This document shows positions 26,133 through 34,300 of a DNA stretch of 64,000 nt, one piece after another. How positions within the stretch are numbered: position 1 is the stretch's first letter; the number at the start of each line of letters is the position of its first letter. A program made the translations under genes and the position numbers. Origin of the DNA: an uncultured Jannaschia sp. GTDB taxonomy: Bacteria > Pseudomonadota > Alphaproteobacteria > Rhodobacterales > Rhodobacteraceae. A model generated the notes under the pieces. It was given only the letters and a program-made list of their open reading frames with translations. It was not told the origin of the DNA and did no database searches. The stretch is taken from contig CANLTZ010000003.1 in NCBI GenBank assembly GCA_947494145.1, positions 1-64,000 of the forward strand, read 5' to 3'.

Positions 26133-27164
26133 TCAGGACGGGCCGTCAAAGCTGCGCAGATAGGCGATGACCGCCGCGATGTCGTCTTCGTCGCGCAGGC
26201 CGTTGAAGCTCATCCGGGTGCCTTTCATGGCGTCGCGGGGACGCGCCAGGAACTCGGTCATGGTGGCTTCGTCCCAGACATGGCCGGCTTCCGCAGCGTC
26301 TGTGAAGACCTTGGAATATCGGAAGCCTTCCACGGCGCCGATGCCGCTGTCCATAATGCCGGTTAGCTGGGGGCCGGTGCGATTGCGCGCGCCCTCCCCG
26401 ATCTGGTGGCAGGACTTGCACTGACGGAAGACCCTTTCTCCCTCAGCGACGAGCGCGGGGTCGGGCGCAGCGGCGACCTCGATGGGCGCGGCTTGGGCCG
26501 GTGTCTCCGGTTCGGCCGCGGCCTCCTCTTCGTCGCCGCCCTCATCCGGGGTCACATCCAGGACCGAGGCGCGCATTGTGATCTCGACGTCGTCCTTGCA
26601 GTTTTCCATGCACGGCTCGGCTCGCCAGATGGAGTATTCTGTCTCGGCCCGGTCATCGACGATGAAGCCGTCGGAATTATACATCTCGACGTCTGCGAAG
26701 TTCTCGTGGCTCAGCTCGAAATCCTCGTCCACAAGATCGTTGGAATAAAGGATATAGGCCGTGATCGCATAGACCTCGTCATCGGTCAGCGTCTGTGCTG
26801 CGCCGAACGGCATCGACCGATGCACATAGTCCCAGACAGTCGATAGATGCGGCCAGTAGGAGCCCACCGTCTTCACCGGATCCTTGTCGCCCAGCGTGTC
26901 GAACCCGCCTGCCAGGACCGGCCAATTGTCGACCCCTTCGGCGAAGTCGCCGTGGCAGGCGGCGCATTGCTCGGCGAAGACTTCCTCGCCGGTCCAAACG
27001 TCGCCCCGCCCTTCGGGCAGGCCTTGGCCATCGGGGCGGATATCCACATCCCATGCGGCGATTTCTTCGGGCAGCGCCTCACGGCCCAGGCCGAACGTGC
27101 CCTCGGCCAAAGCGGGCGTGGCAATCACCAGGGCCGCTACAGAAACCTTAAGACACTTCGACAT
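26133..27164 (-). CDS. soxD: SoxD, dihaem cytochrome subunit of sulfur dehydrogenase SoxCD
   Basis: 343 residues. Signal peptide MSKCLKVSVAALVIATPALA. The N-terminal cytochrome domain has CAACH (67-71); after an acidic Pro/Ala-rich linker (about 207-240) a second domain has CKSCH (249-253) and axial Met in KGTRMSFNGL. SoxD takes the six electrons per sulfane sulfur oxidised by SoxC. The ATG lies inside the soxC 3' end (17-nt overlap), so the subunits are translationally coupled. Confidence 0.94.
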   Translation of the reverse strand: MSKCLKVSVAALVIATPALAEGTFGLGREALPEEIAAWDVDIRPDGQGLPEGRGDVWTGEEVFAEQCAACHGDFAEGVDNWPVLAGGFDTLGDKDPVKTVGSYWPHLSTVWDYVHRSMPFGAAQTLTDDEVYAITAYILYSNDLVDEDFELSHENFADVEMYNSDGFIVDDRAETEYSIWRAEPCMENCKDDVEITMRASVLDVTPDEGGDEEEAAAEPETPAQAAPIEVAAAPDPALVAEGERVFRQCKSCHQIGEGARNRTGPQLTGIMDSGIGAVEGFRYSKVFTDAAEAGHVWDEATMTEFLARPRDAMKGTRMSFNGLRDEDDIAAVIAYLRSFDGPS

Positions 27165-28425
27165 TTTCAGCCTCCCCGTTTGGCGTGACGTGCCAAGTCT
27201 GGATGCAATTGTTGTGGTAAATCGAGTTTTCGCCCCGCATCTCACGCAACTGCGCTTTGGTCGGCTGCACGTAACCGGTCTCGTCCATGGCGCGGGCCTG
27301 CAACAGCCAGTCTTCCCCATTCCACTGGGTATCCAAGTAGAAGCGGGTCAGCGCCTTGGTGTCGCCCTGCTTGCCCAGACGCGCCGTTTCCCACGTGATG
27401 CCGCCATCCTTGGAGATATCCACGCGGGTGATCTTGCCATGGCCGGACCAGGCGAGGCCCGTGATCACAAGCGGCCCGTGGCCGTGGGTGATCGGGCTTT
27501 GCGGGCTGGGGGATGTGATCACGGATTTCGCATCCATGACCCACGTCCATTTCCGCGCCGTGCCGTCTTCCAGGACGTCGGTATATTTCGACGTCTCCTC
27601 CCGGCTTTCCACGGGGCCGTCCATGACCTCGACCCGGCGCAGCCACTTGACCCACATGTTGCCTTCCCAGCCGGGCACGACCAGGCGCACGGGGTAGCCA
27701 TGCTCCTTCCGCAACGCCTCGCCATTGGCTTTGAAGGCGACCAACACGTCGTCCAGCGCCTTCTCCATTGGGATCGACCGACCGTTGGACGAGGCATCCG
27801 CGCCTTCCACGAAGACCCACTTGTCGGCGAGATCCCCCGCCGTATCGAGGCCCGCCTCTTCCAGCAGCATCCGCAGCGGCACGCCGGAATATTCCATGTT
27901 GTGGATCATGCCATGGGTGAACTGCACGCCGTTGAGCTGCGCGCCCGCCCACTCCATCCCGGTATTGGCGGCGCATTCGCAGAAATAGACGTGGTTTTCC
28001 CGCGGGAAGCGTTCCAGGTCGGCGTAGGTGAAGACCAAGGGTCGGTCGACCAATCCGTTGATCATCAAGCGATAATCTTCTTTGCGTAGCTCGATGGCGC
28101 CGGAATGGTGCCGCTCGAACGCGCAGCCCTGGGGCGTGATCGTGCCGTCCAGCGCGTGGATCGGCGTGAAGTTAATGGACGAGATCGTGTCAGCCGTCAG
28201 CCATTCGACGTTGCGCCGCACGACGTCTTTTTCATACTCGATTGGCAGGCCATAGGGCGTGGCGTCGACCCCGTCGCCCAGGCCGGTGGCCCAATCCTGC
28301 AACTCGGTGATCAGCGGGTCGGGCTGGCCCGCGGCGGCGGCGCTGGCGCCGGCGACGCCCACGACGCTGGCCGCGCTGCCGCGCAGGAAGGCCCGGCGGG
28401 ATGGGGCTTTGATGGCATCATCCAT
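27148..28425 (-). CDS. soxC: SoxC, molybdenum subunit of sulfur dehydrogenase SoxCD
   Basis: 425 residues from the ATG at 28425, chosen because GGAG precedes it by 9 nt; an ATG five codons upstream (28440) is the alternative. The Tat signal APSRRAFLRGSAASVVG fits export of a folded Mo enzyme. The sulfite-oxidase fold is clear: VYFCECAANTGMEWAG holds the Mo-ligating Cys (about residue 151), followed by VPGWEGNMWVKWLRRVEV and the C-terminal dimerisation domain (RVDISKDGGITWETARL). Its presence means thiosulfate can be fully oxidised to sulfate rather than deposited as sulfur globules. Confidence 0.95.
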   Translation of the reverse strand: MDDAIKAPSRRAFLRGSAASVVGVAGASAAAAGQPDPLITELQDWATGLGDGVDATPYGLPIEYEKDVVRRNVEWLTADTISSINFTPIHALDGTITPQGCAFERHHSGAIELRKEDYRLMINGLVDRPLVFTYADLERFPRENHVYFCECAANTGMEWAGAQLNGVQFTHGMIHNMEYSGVPLRMLLEEAGLDTAGDLADKWVFVEGADASSNGRSIPMEKALDDVLVAFKANGEALRKEHGYPVRLVVPGWEGNMWVKWLRRVEVMDGPVESREETSKYTDVLEDGTARKWTWVMDAKSVITSPSPQSPITHGHGPLVITGLAWSGHGKITRVDISKDGGITWETARLGKQGDTKALTRFYLDTQWNGEDWLLQARAMDETGYVQPTKAQLREMRGENSIYHNNCIQTWHVTPNGEAENVEVS

Positions 28426-28442
28426 GTCAGAGGTCTCCATCT

Positions 28443-30140
28443 TCAGGCGCCGATCACGTCGACGCTGTTGTTCGGTTTCACCGTAATGGTGCCAAGCTTG
28501 CGGATATGGGCTTCGACCACATCCCAGATCGGCGGCCCCTCTGTTCCCTCGTTGACGGAGGCCCAGCCGGCGACGACGTAGTTGCGGGCCGGATCGATGG
28601 CCTCGCCCGTCGTCAGCAGCACCATGTCCGAGATCCGCTCCCCCTGGGGCTTGTTCACGTCGATCCGGTAGCCGAGGCCGCCGGTCCGCACCATGTCGCC
28701 GCCCTGCTGGTAATAGGGGTCGGGGTTGAAGATGTTGTCGGCCACGTCTTCCAGCACGACCTTCAGGAATTCACCCGTCATCTCCGTGCGATAAGCGTTG
28801 CCGTAGGTCATGGAGGTGACGTTCCAGATATCCTCGCGCGTGATGTCGTCGCCGGGGACCAGAGACGGGCCCCAGCGGACGCCAGGGCTCAGCGCGATCT
28901 CGGCCTCCCGTTCGGACAGGAGAGCGTCGCAGATCAGGTCGTCCCAGGTGCCGTTGAAGTTGCCCCGGCGGTAAAGCAGCGACTCCGTCTGGCCGATCAC
29001 CTCCGACAGCTCCGCCTCAAAAGGCGCGCGCTGCTCGTCGATCAAAGCGGCCATGTCCGGGTCCGGTGCGATCACGTCCGAGAAGATGGGAATCAGCTTG
29101 TGGCGATAGCCCATCATCCGGCCGTCGCGGATATCCAGATCGACGCGGCTGACGAACTTCCCGTTGGAGCCGGAGGGGACGATGATCGTCTCACCCGACA
29201 GGGCCGGTTCGGGCAGCGCGTCGTGGGTGTGGCCCGACAGGATAACGTCGATGCCACTGACGACCGTGGCCATCTTCTTGTCCACGTCGAAGCCGTTGTG
29301 GCTGAGGACGACCACGCATTCCGCGCCCGCCGCGCGGACCTCGTCCACCATGGCCTGCATGTTCTCGTCCCGGATGCCGAAAGCATATTCGGGGAACATC
29401 CAGCCGGGATTGGCAATGGGCATGTAGGGGAAGGCCTGGCCGATCACAGCGATCTTGGTGCCGCCGCGTTCGAACATCTTGTAGGGCGGGAAAAGCTCGG
29501 TGGGTTCGTCCCATTCGGCGTCGAAGATATTCTGACCAAGCGCGGCGAAGGGCAGGCTTTCGACCAACTCAGCGACACGATCGCTGCCCAAGGTGAATTC
29601 CCAATGGAACGTCATGGCGTCGGGCTGAAGCGCGTTCATCACGTTGACCATGTCTTGGCCTTGCGTCTGGTAGCAGGTGTAGGAGCCATGCCAGGTATCG
29701 CCGCCATCCAGCAGGATCGCGTCGGGCCTGTCGGCGCGGATCGCCTTGACCACCGTGGCAACTCGGTCCAGCCCCCCGACCCGGCCATAGGCCTGCGACA
29801 GCGAGGCGAAATCGTCGTGGGTCAGGGCGTAGTGGCTGGGGCTGCCATCTTCGATCCCATAGAGACGTCGGAAATCGGCGCCGGTCACATGGGGCACCGC
29901 GCCCTTGTTGCCGCCCACGCCCAGATTGACCGACGGCTCGCGAAAATAGATCGGCTTCAACTGCGCATGGATGTCCGTGATGTGGATCAGCGAGACATTC
30001 CCGAACGTGTCGAACTCTAGAAGCTGGTCTTGCGTCAGCGTCTGTTGTGCCGCCAGCCGGGCCCAATTGCCGAAACCAGAGGCCCCGACGATAGCCGAGG
30101 CTGCCATGCCCACTTGCAGGAAATCACGCCTGGAGATCAT
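28443..30140 (-). CDS. soxB: SoxB, di-manganese thiosulfohydrolase
   Basis: 565 residues. The ATG at 30140 is chosen: it has GGGAG upstream and directly precedes the Tat motif ISRRDFLQVG; upstream in-frame TTG and ATG codons lie on a palindrome and lack ribosome sites. Metal and substrate motifs of the 5'-nucleotidase-like fold are in order: ITDIHAQLKP, DGGDTWHGS, LGQNIFD, VLSHNGFDVD and LSGHTHDALP. SoxB releases sulfate from the cysteine-S-sulfonate on SoxY. It is separated from soxA by 90 bp containing a hairpin terminator and a palindrome. Confidence 0.95.
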   Translation of the reverse strand: MISRRDFLQVGMAASAIVGASGFGNWARLAAQQTLTQDQLLEFDTFGNVSLIHITDIHAQLKPIYFREPSVNLGVGGNKGAVPHVTGADFRRLYGIEDGSPSHYALTHDDFASLSQAYGRVGGLDRVATVVKAIRADRPDAILLDGGDTWHGSYTCYQTQGQDMVNVMNALQPDAMTFHWEFTLGSDRVAELVESLPFAALGQNIFDAEWDEPTELFPPYKMFERGGTKIAVIGQAFPYMPIANPGWMFPEYAFGIRDENMQAMVDEVRAAGAECVVVLSHNGFDVDKKMATVVSGIDVILSGHTHDALPEPALSGETIIVPSGSNGKFVSRVDLDIRDGRMMGYRHKLIPIFSDVIAPDPDMAALIDEQRAPFEAELSEVIGQTESLLYRRGNFNGTWDDLICDALLSEREAEIALSPGVRWGPSLVPGDDITREDIWNVTSMTYGNAYRTEMTGEFLKVVLEDVADNIFNPDPYYQQGGDMVRTGGLGYRIDVNKPQGERISDMVLLTTGEAIDPARNYVVAGWASVNEGTEGPPIWDVVEAHIRKLGTITVKPNNSVDVIGA

Positions 30141-30161
30141 CTGGCTGTCAGCTCCCGTATC

Positions 30162-30181
30162 ACATGCAAATGTTTGCATGT
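30162..30181. promoter_or_regulatory. perfect 20-bp palindrome upstream of soxB
   Basis: ACATGCAAA (30162-30170), TG, TTTGCATGT (30173-30181). It lies after the soxA terminator hairpin and 21 bp before the soxB ATG. It could be an operator for a soxB promoter or a leader hairpin. It differs from the ATTC-N8-GAAT sites elsewhere in the cluster, so another factor may bind it. Confidence 0.45.
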
Positions 30182-30188
30182 CATTTGT

Positions 30189-30220
30189 CAAAGAAAGGCC
30201 CCGCGCAGATGCGCGAGGCC
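30189..30220 (-). terminator. intrinsic terminator-like hairpin between soxA and soxB
   Basis: On the minus strand, GGCCTCGCGC (30220-30211), ATCT loop, GCGCGGGGCC (30206-30197), then TTTCTTTG (30196-30189). A 10-position stem with one internal mismatch plus a T-rich tail fits partial Rho-independent termination inside the sox operon. Confidence 0.65.
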
Positions 30221-30230
30221 AAACACTAGG

Positions 30231-31088
30231 TCAGTTTCGGACTGACGGTCCTTCGACGCTCAGACCGTTCCCGCGCGAGGCGACATACAATTCGAGCGCC
30301 ACGAATTCGGGCGAGCCGGGCGCGAATGTGTGTGCGCGGGTGTCGCGAATGCAGCCCTTGAAGCGGGAATGCACCGAATTCAGCTTGGTGTTCTTCAGGC
30401 GATAGGTCGGGAAGCCGTTGATCTGGCCCTGGCTCAGGTGATCTGAGCGGATATGAAGACCGTAGCTGTCCTCGTGGCAATTGGCGCAAGACAACTCAAG
30501 CTGACCGAAGCGGGTGTAGTAGAGGTCTTTGCCCTGCTCCCACGTGGACTGGGCAGGGCCGTCGATGGCCACGTTGACCGGCAACCCGCGCGACACCGAC
30601 GAAATCAGCGCGACCATATTGGTCATGTCTCCGCCATCGTACTTCCACGGCTCGGCACCCATCTGGTTTTCGCGGCAATCGTTGACCTGCATCTCCAGCG
30701 TGCGCACTTCGCCAGCGGCCTCGTTCCACTTCGGATAGACCGCGCGGACGCCTTCCATGCTGTCGACGCTTTCATGGCAGGATGCGCACGAATTGCCCTC
30801 GGTGCCGTCAGCCGTCTCCCAGACCTCGGCGGCCGCATCGACCCAGATCATCGCGGGGTTGTCGAAGTCATCCATCTGCACGGCCTGGGTTTCGTCCGAC
30901 CGGAAGCGCCAGCCCGAATAAATCGTGCGAACGCGCTCCATATGGTCAGGCGCCGCTGCCTCGGTGATCATCTCGATCTCTTCATTGACAACCAGTTGGT
31001 CGTCATCTGGATCAGCACAAGCGGCCATGGCGAAGACGCTTGCAGCGGCCAGCCCTACCCCCAGGCGCATCGATGTCTTGGTTCTCAT
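30231..31088 (-). CDS. soxA: SoxA, dihaem cytochrome c, catalytic subunit of SoxAX
   Basis: 285 residues with an N-terminal export signal (MRLGVGLAAASVFAMAACA). Two haem sites, CASCH (101-105) and CANCH (201-205), mark the dihaem type of SoxA. Cys246 in RFKGCIRDTRAH is at the position of the active-site cysteine persulfide that ligates haem. SoxAX joins thiosulfate to the SoxY cysteine. The start at 31088 places the signal peptide at the N-terminus; upstream in-frame codons are charged and unlikely. Ends before the intercistronic terminator. Confidence 0.95.
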   Translation of the reverse strand: MRTKTSMRLGVGLAAASVFAMAACADPDDDQLVVNEEIEMITEAAAPDHMERVRTIYSGWRFRSDETQAVQMDDFDNPAMIWVDAAAEVWETADGTEGNSCASCHESVDSMEGVRAVYPKWNEAAGEVRTLEMQVNDCRENQMGAEPWKYDGGDMTNMVALISSVSRGLPVNVAIDGPAQSTWEQGKDLYYTRFGQLELSCANCHEDSYGLHIRSDHLSQGQINGFPTYRLKNTKLNSVHSRFKGCIRDTRAHTFAPGSPEFVALELYVASRGNGLSVEGPSVRN

Positions 31089-31116
31089 TCGTCCCTCCCT
31101 GACGTCGACATGGGCC

Positions 31117-31446
31117 TTAGCTGACCTCAATTTCTTTGGTTTCTTCGTAGACCGAGCCGTCGTCGTCATACCAAGTGAAGGTGAACGTCCCGGTTTCAGC
31201 CACGATGGCCTCGAATTCGAAGAAGGGGTTGGTCGAAATCGCAGGTTCCAAAGTCACGTCGATGACATTCTGACCGTTGAAATCGGCTGTGAAGCGATTG
31301 ATGATCGAGCGCGGGATGATGTTGCCGTCGTCATCCTTGCGCTGACCGCTTTCCATCTTGTGGCTGATCAGCGTCTTGATGGTTACGGCCTCGCCAGCAG
31401 AGGCGGTCTTCGGAACCTTGACGCGGGGTTTCACACCGGTTGCCAT
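31117..31446 (-). CDS. soxZ: SoxZ, sulfur-carrier complex subunit
   Basis: 109 residues, no signal peptide, as is usual: SoxZ is exported with SoxY. The beta-sandwich domain reads PRVKVPKTASAGEAVTIKTL, ISHKMESGQRKDDDGNIIPR, FTADFNGQNVIDVTLEPAIS and FTFTWYDDDGSVYEETKEIE, a full-length match to the family. GAGGAGA precedes the ATG. Confidence 0.95.
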   Translation of the reverse strand: MATGVKPRVKVPKTASAGEAVTIKTLISHKMESGQRKDDDGNIIPRSIINRFTADFNGQNVIDVTLEPAISTNPFFEFEAIVAETGTFTFTWYDDDGSVYEETKEIEVS

Positions 31447-31470
31447 GTCGTGTCTCCTCTATTTCTGAGC

Positions 31471-31893
31471 TCAGCCGCCGCAGCCGCCGATGGTCACTTT
31501 CACCTCGGCCGAGGCGCGCTGGAACGTGCCGTCTTGCATCTGCGCGATGGCGATCACGTTCTGGGTCGCGGCCAAGCGGATCCGGGTTGACGCATCGTGT
31601 GAGGCCGCCAACGGTCCGAACTTGAAAGTCGCCACGGCGGGCGTTGGGTTGCCGTCGGCGAAGACGGCGACCATCACCGCGCCGGGCGCGCTGATATCGA
31701 TCGGGACGGTGTTGCCGTTCTCTGCAATCTCGGGCGCGCTGATCGACAACTCGCCCTCAACCATCTCCGCGCCGCCCGTCAGTTCGGCGATCTGCTCATC
31801 GGCCAGCGAAGCCATGGCAGGCAGCACGCCGATACTCGAAGCTGCCAGGGCCGCAGAGCTCAGCACCATCATATTGCGTCGTGTCAGTTCCAT
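31471..31893 (-). CDS. soxY: SoxY, sulfur-carrier protein with C-terminal swinging-arm Cys
   Basis: 140 residues. The ATG at 31893 has GGAGG 5 nt upstream. The twin-arginine signal (LTRRNMMVLSSAALAASSIG) is cleaved near PAMA. The C-terminal GGCGG motif holds Cys138, to which thiosulfate and all intermediates are bound covalently. Followed by soxZ after 24 nt. Confidence 0.96.
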   Translation of the reverse strand: MELTRRNMMVLSSAALAASSIGVLPAMASLADEQIAELTGGAEMVEGELSISAPEIAENGNTVPIDISAPGAVMVAVFADGNPTPAVATFKFGPLAASHDASTRIRLAATQNVIAIAQMQDGTFQRASAEVKVTIGGCGG

Positions 31894-31916
31894 TGGATCC
31901 TCCGAATGGGTCGAAA

Positions 31917-32390
31917 TCACTCGTCTGTCAGGGTCTTGAGGTAGGCGACGACGTCCTCCACCTCTTGCGCGGTCAGAAGGGGCTGCACATCACCGGCATG
32001 GGCGTCGCCCGTATAGGCGTCTCCCAGGCGGATGAAGCCTTCGGTCTTGTAGAAGGACGGCATCATCGTGCCGTCGAACATCTGCTTTGCGTCAGCAATA
32101 ATGCCGCGCAATTCGGCCTCCGACCAACGGTCGGCGACGCCGTCCAGCATCGGCCCGATCTCACCATGGAATGGAAGATCGCTTAGCTGCGACACGGCAT
32201 GGCAGGCGATGCAGTTCCCAGCACCCTTGTTCATCAGAACCGCGCCATTTTCCGGATCGCCGGGCATACCCGAAAGCGACACTTCGATGGCCCCATCGAC
32301 GAAATCGACGTTGGTGGGATGCACGGTCCCTGCGAAAACGCCAGAGGCGCTCAACAAGGCTGCGGACATAAGAAGACCGAAACGTGTCAT
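31917..32390 (-). CDS. soxX: SoxX, monohaem cytochrome c subunit of SoxAX
   Basis: 157 residues with signal peptide MTRFGLLMSAALLSASGVFA and one haem site, CIACH (60-64). The axial Met is probably in DGTMMPSFY. GGGAGG lies 4 nt before the ATG. First gene of the XYZABCDEF unit, preceded by an operator-like repeat at 32453-32472. SoxX receives electrons from SoxA. Confidence 0.94.
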   Translation of the reverse strand: MTRFGLLMSAALLSASGVFAGTVHPTNVDFVDGAIEVSLSGMPGDPENGAVLMNKGAGNCIACHAVSQLSDLPFHGEIGPMLDGVADRWSEAELRGIIADAKQMFDGTMMPSFYKTEGFIRLGDAYTGDAHAGDVQPLLTAQEVEDVVAYLKTLTDE

Positions 32391-32452
32391 GTATCCTCCC
32401 GAATGACCGTTCTGGGTATACTAACGCACACAAGGTGGGCGAACTCAACATC

Positions 32453-32472
32453 AAATTCAACTAAGTGAATTT
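32453..32472. promoter_or_regulatory. perfect ATTC-N8-GAAT inverted repeat, candidate SoxR operator
   Basis: AAATTC (32453-32458), AACTAAGT, GAATTT (32467-32472). The core ATTC-N8-GAAT is the consensus recognised by the persulfide-responsive ArsR-family repressors SqrR and BigR, close relatives of SoxR. It lies in the 141-bp soxW-soxX gap, next to TATAAA on the minus strand, so it is well placed to control the main sox operon. The consensus is established knowledge; binding here is inference. Confidence 0.65.
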
Positions 32473-32531
32473 TTATATGCGTTCGCATTCGCAGAAACTT
32501 CAGCATGTTTCTTTCTGCGCCTGCGAAAGCT

Positions 32532-33092
32532 CTATGGCTGCTGTTCGGCGAACTTGCGCGCGTGGTATTTCTGGAAAGGCTCGTCGCCGTCATGGCCTTC
32601 CTCCACGATCCAGTTGAGCAGGTTGAAGGTTGTGTACTTCCCGAAGGCGCCCGGCATGTTGGCAACGGCCGCCTCTGACGCAGTCACGTCGTCGCCGACC
32701 TCTTCGGGGAAGAACATCAAGCTCGGCGTGAAAAGCGCGCCCCATCGCCGGACCATGTCCTTTTCGGGCAAGGCGGTGCCGTCGAAATCGGTGACTTCGA
32801 CGTCGCCGAACATGTTGATCTGCACGACGAAGTAGTGATCCTGGATCATGGCTTCGATTTCGGGCTGAATGAACACCTCCTCATGCATCTTCTGACAATA
32901 GATGCAGCCCCTCTGTTCAATCAGGATCATCAGGCGCTTGCCCTCTGCATTGGCCTCCGCCAAGTCCTCGCCCAGATCCTTGAACGTGTCGCGCATCCAA
33001 GGCGCCTTGTGCAGGCCGTCATCCCCCAGTTCCGCGGCCTGCACCTGAATGGCCGTCAGCAGGGCCGCCAGCATTATCCATAGGTATCTCAT
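32532..33092 (-). CDS. soxW: SoxW, periplasmic thioredoxin
   Basis: 186 residues with signal peptide (MRYLWIMLAALLTAIQVQA). Active-site Cys63 and Cys66 (RGCIYCQKMHEEVF). SoxW passes reducing power from the membrane protein SoxV to the Sox carrier system. It follows soxV by 15 nt. The thioredoxin fold continues through YFVVQINMFGDVEV and TPSLMFFPEE with the cis-Pro. Confidence 0.92.
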   Translation of the reverse strand: MRYLWIMLAALLTAIQVQAAELGDDGLHKAPWMRDTFKDLGEDLAEANAEGKRLMILIEQRGCIYCQKMHEEVFIQPEIEAMIQDHYFVVQINMFGDVEVTDFDGTALPEKDMVRRWGALFTPSLMFFPEEVGDDVTASEAAVANMPGAFGKYTTFNLLNWIVEEGHDGDEPFQKYHARKFAEQQP

Positions 33093-33107
33093 CTCAAGTC
33101 CTCCCGG

Positions 33108-33848
33108 TTAGCCGATCGCACTGAACCAGGGCACATGCTCCAGCATCCACTGCGCGATGACGTTGATGGAATTCGTGGCGATCAGGACGCCGAAGAGGAT
33201 GAGCAGCCCGCCCATCGCCTTCTCCACATGGCCCAGATGTTTCCGGAACCGCGTCATCCAGGCCATGAAAGGCCCGATGAACAGCGCAGCCCCGACGAAG
33301 GGTAGCGTCATACCCAGGCCGTAGACGAACAGCAGCACCGCCCCCTGCCCCGCCGTTTCCTGCCCCGCTGCCGTGAACAGGATCGCTGCAAGGACAGGCC
33401 CGACGCAAGGCGTCCAGCCGAAGGCGAAGGCCAGGCCGATCACGAAAGCACCAAGAAGCCCGACATTGGACGTGTCGCCCGCCTCGCTCCTGAATTGGCG
33501 ATACAGGAAGCCTATCCGCACAATGCCGAGGAAATGCAGCCCCATCGCAATGATGATCGCCGCTGCCACCCACCGCAGGATATCGAAGTATTCGCGCACC
33601 ATCTGCCCAAAGACAGTCGCCGTGGCACCCAAACCCATAAAGACCGTGATCACCCCAAGTGCGAAACAAACGGAAGCCAGAAAGGCGCGCCGCCGCACAC
33701 CTGCGGTGATCGTGCCGCCGGCCGAAATCTCGTTCATACCGACGCCTGCCAGATAGCTCAGATAGAAAGGCACGATCGGCAGGATGCAGGGGGATGCAAA
33801 CGACAGCAGGCCTGCGATCAACGCGCCCAAAAACGTGACATCGAACAT
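33108..33848 (-). CDS. soxV: SoxV, CcdA/DsbD-type membrane thiol transporter
   Basis: 246 residues, six helices. The two redox cysteines are in SFASPCILPIVPFYLSYLAG and FGWTPCVGPVLAAIL, the CcdA signature. It carries electrons from cytoplasmic thioredoxin to SoxW (and possibly SoxS) in the periplasm. First gene of the minus-strand sox unit, divergent from soxS across an operator-like region. Confidence 0.94.
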   Translation of the reverse strand: MFDVTFLGALIAGLLSFASPCILPIVPFYLSYLAGVGMNEISAGGTITAGVRRRAFLASVCFALGVITVFMGLGATATVFGQMVREYFDILRWVAAAIIIAMGLHFLGIVRIGFLYRQFRSEAGDTSNVGLLGAFVIGLAFAFGWTPCVGPVLAAILFTAAGQETAGQGAVLLFVYGLGMTLPFVGAALFIGPFMAWMTRFRKHLGHVEKAMGGLLILFGVLIATNSINVIAQWMLEHVPWFSAIG

Positions 33849-33867
33849 CGGTTCGGGCCGCCATCCT

Positions 33868-33901
33868 TGATGTATTCAAACATAAGATTATGATTACATC
33901 A
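33868..33901. promoter_or_regulatory. soxV-soxS intergenic operator region
   Basis: The 78-bp divergent gap holds three nested features: TGATGTA (33868-33874) with its exact inverse TACATCA (33895-33901); ATTC (33874-33877)-N8-GATT (33886-33889), one base from the SqrR/BigR-type consensus ATTC-N8-GAAT; and CATAA-GA-TTATG (33881-33892). This is where SoxR would be expected to repress both soxVW and soxSRT. Confidence 0.6.
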
Positions 33902-33926
33902 GCCGCTTCGTCAATTGGAGTTCCCC

Positions 33927-34295
33927 ATGGCACGGGTCCGAACCCTGCTTTTCGTCCTGTTTGCAGCGATTCCAGTTCCGGCCTTGGCCGAAACCTATCT
34001 ACTGATGGCAGAGGAAGCGGGCTGCCCCTGGTGCGCCCGCTGGAATGCCGAAATTTCCGAGGCTTATCCAAAGAGTGCCGAGGGCAAGGCTGCCCCTTTG
34101 CGGCGCTACGACGTCCATGGCGAAACACCCGATGTGGACTTCGCAAGCCGCATCAGTTTCACACCGACCTTCATCCTCGTGCGCGATGGGGTCGAACTTT
34201 CGCGCATCGAAGGCTATCCAGGCGAAGATTTCTTTTGGGGCATGCTGAATGTCATGCTGAGCAACGCCGATATTCCTCTTGAACAGCCCTCCTGA
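33927..34295 (+). CDS. soxS: SoxS, periplasmic thioredoxin-like protein
   Basis: 122 residues from the ATG at 33927 (GGAG upstream). Signal peptide ARVRTLLFVLFAAIPVPALA. Active-site Cys33 and Cys36 (AGCPWCARWNAEI). SoxS is known to reactivate the SoxYZ carrier by reducing its C-terminal Cys. First gene of the plus-strand soxS-soxR-soxT unit; 5 nt before soxR. Confidence 0.9.
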   Translation: MARVRTLLFVLFAAIPVPALAETYLLMAEEAGCPWCARWNAEISEAYPKSAEGKAAPLRRYDVHGETPDVDFASRISFTPTFILVRDGVELSRIEGYPGEDFFWGMLNVMLSNADIPLEQPS

Positions 34296-34300
34296 GCGCT

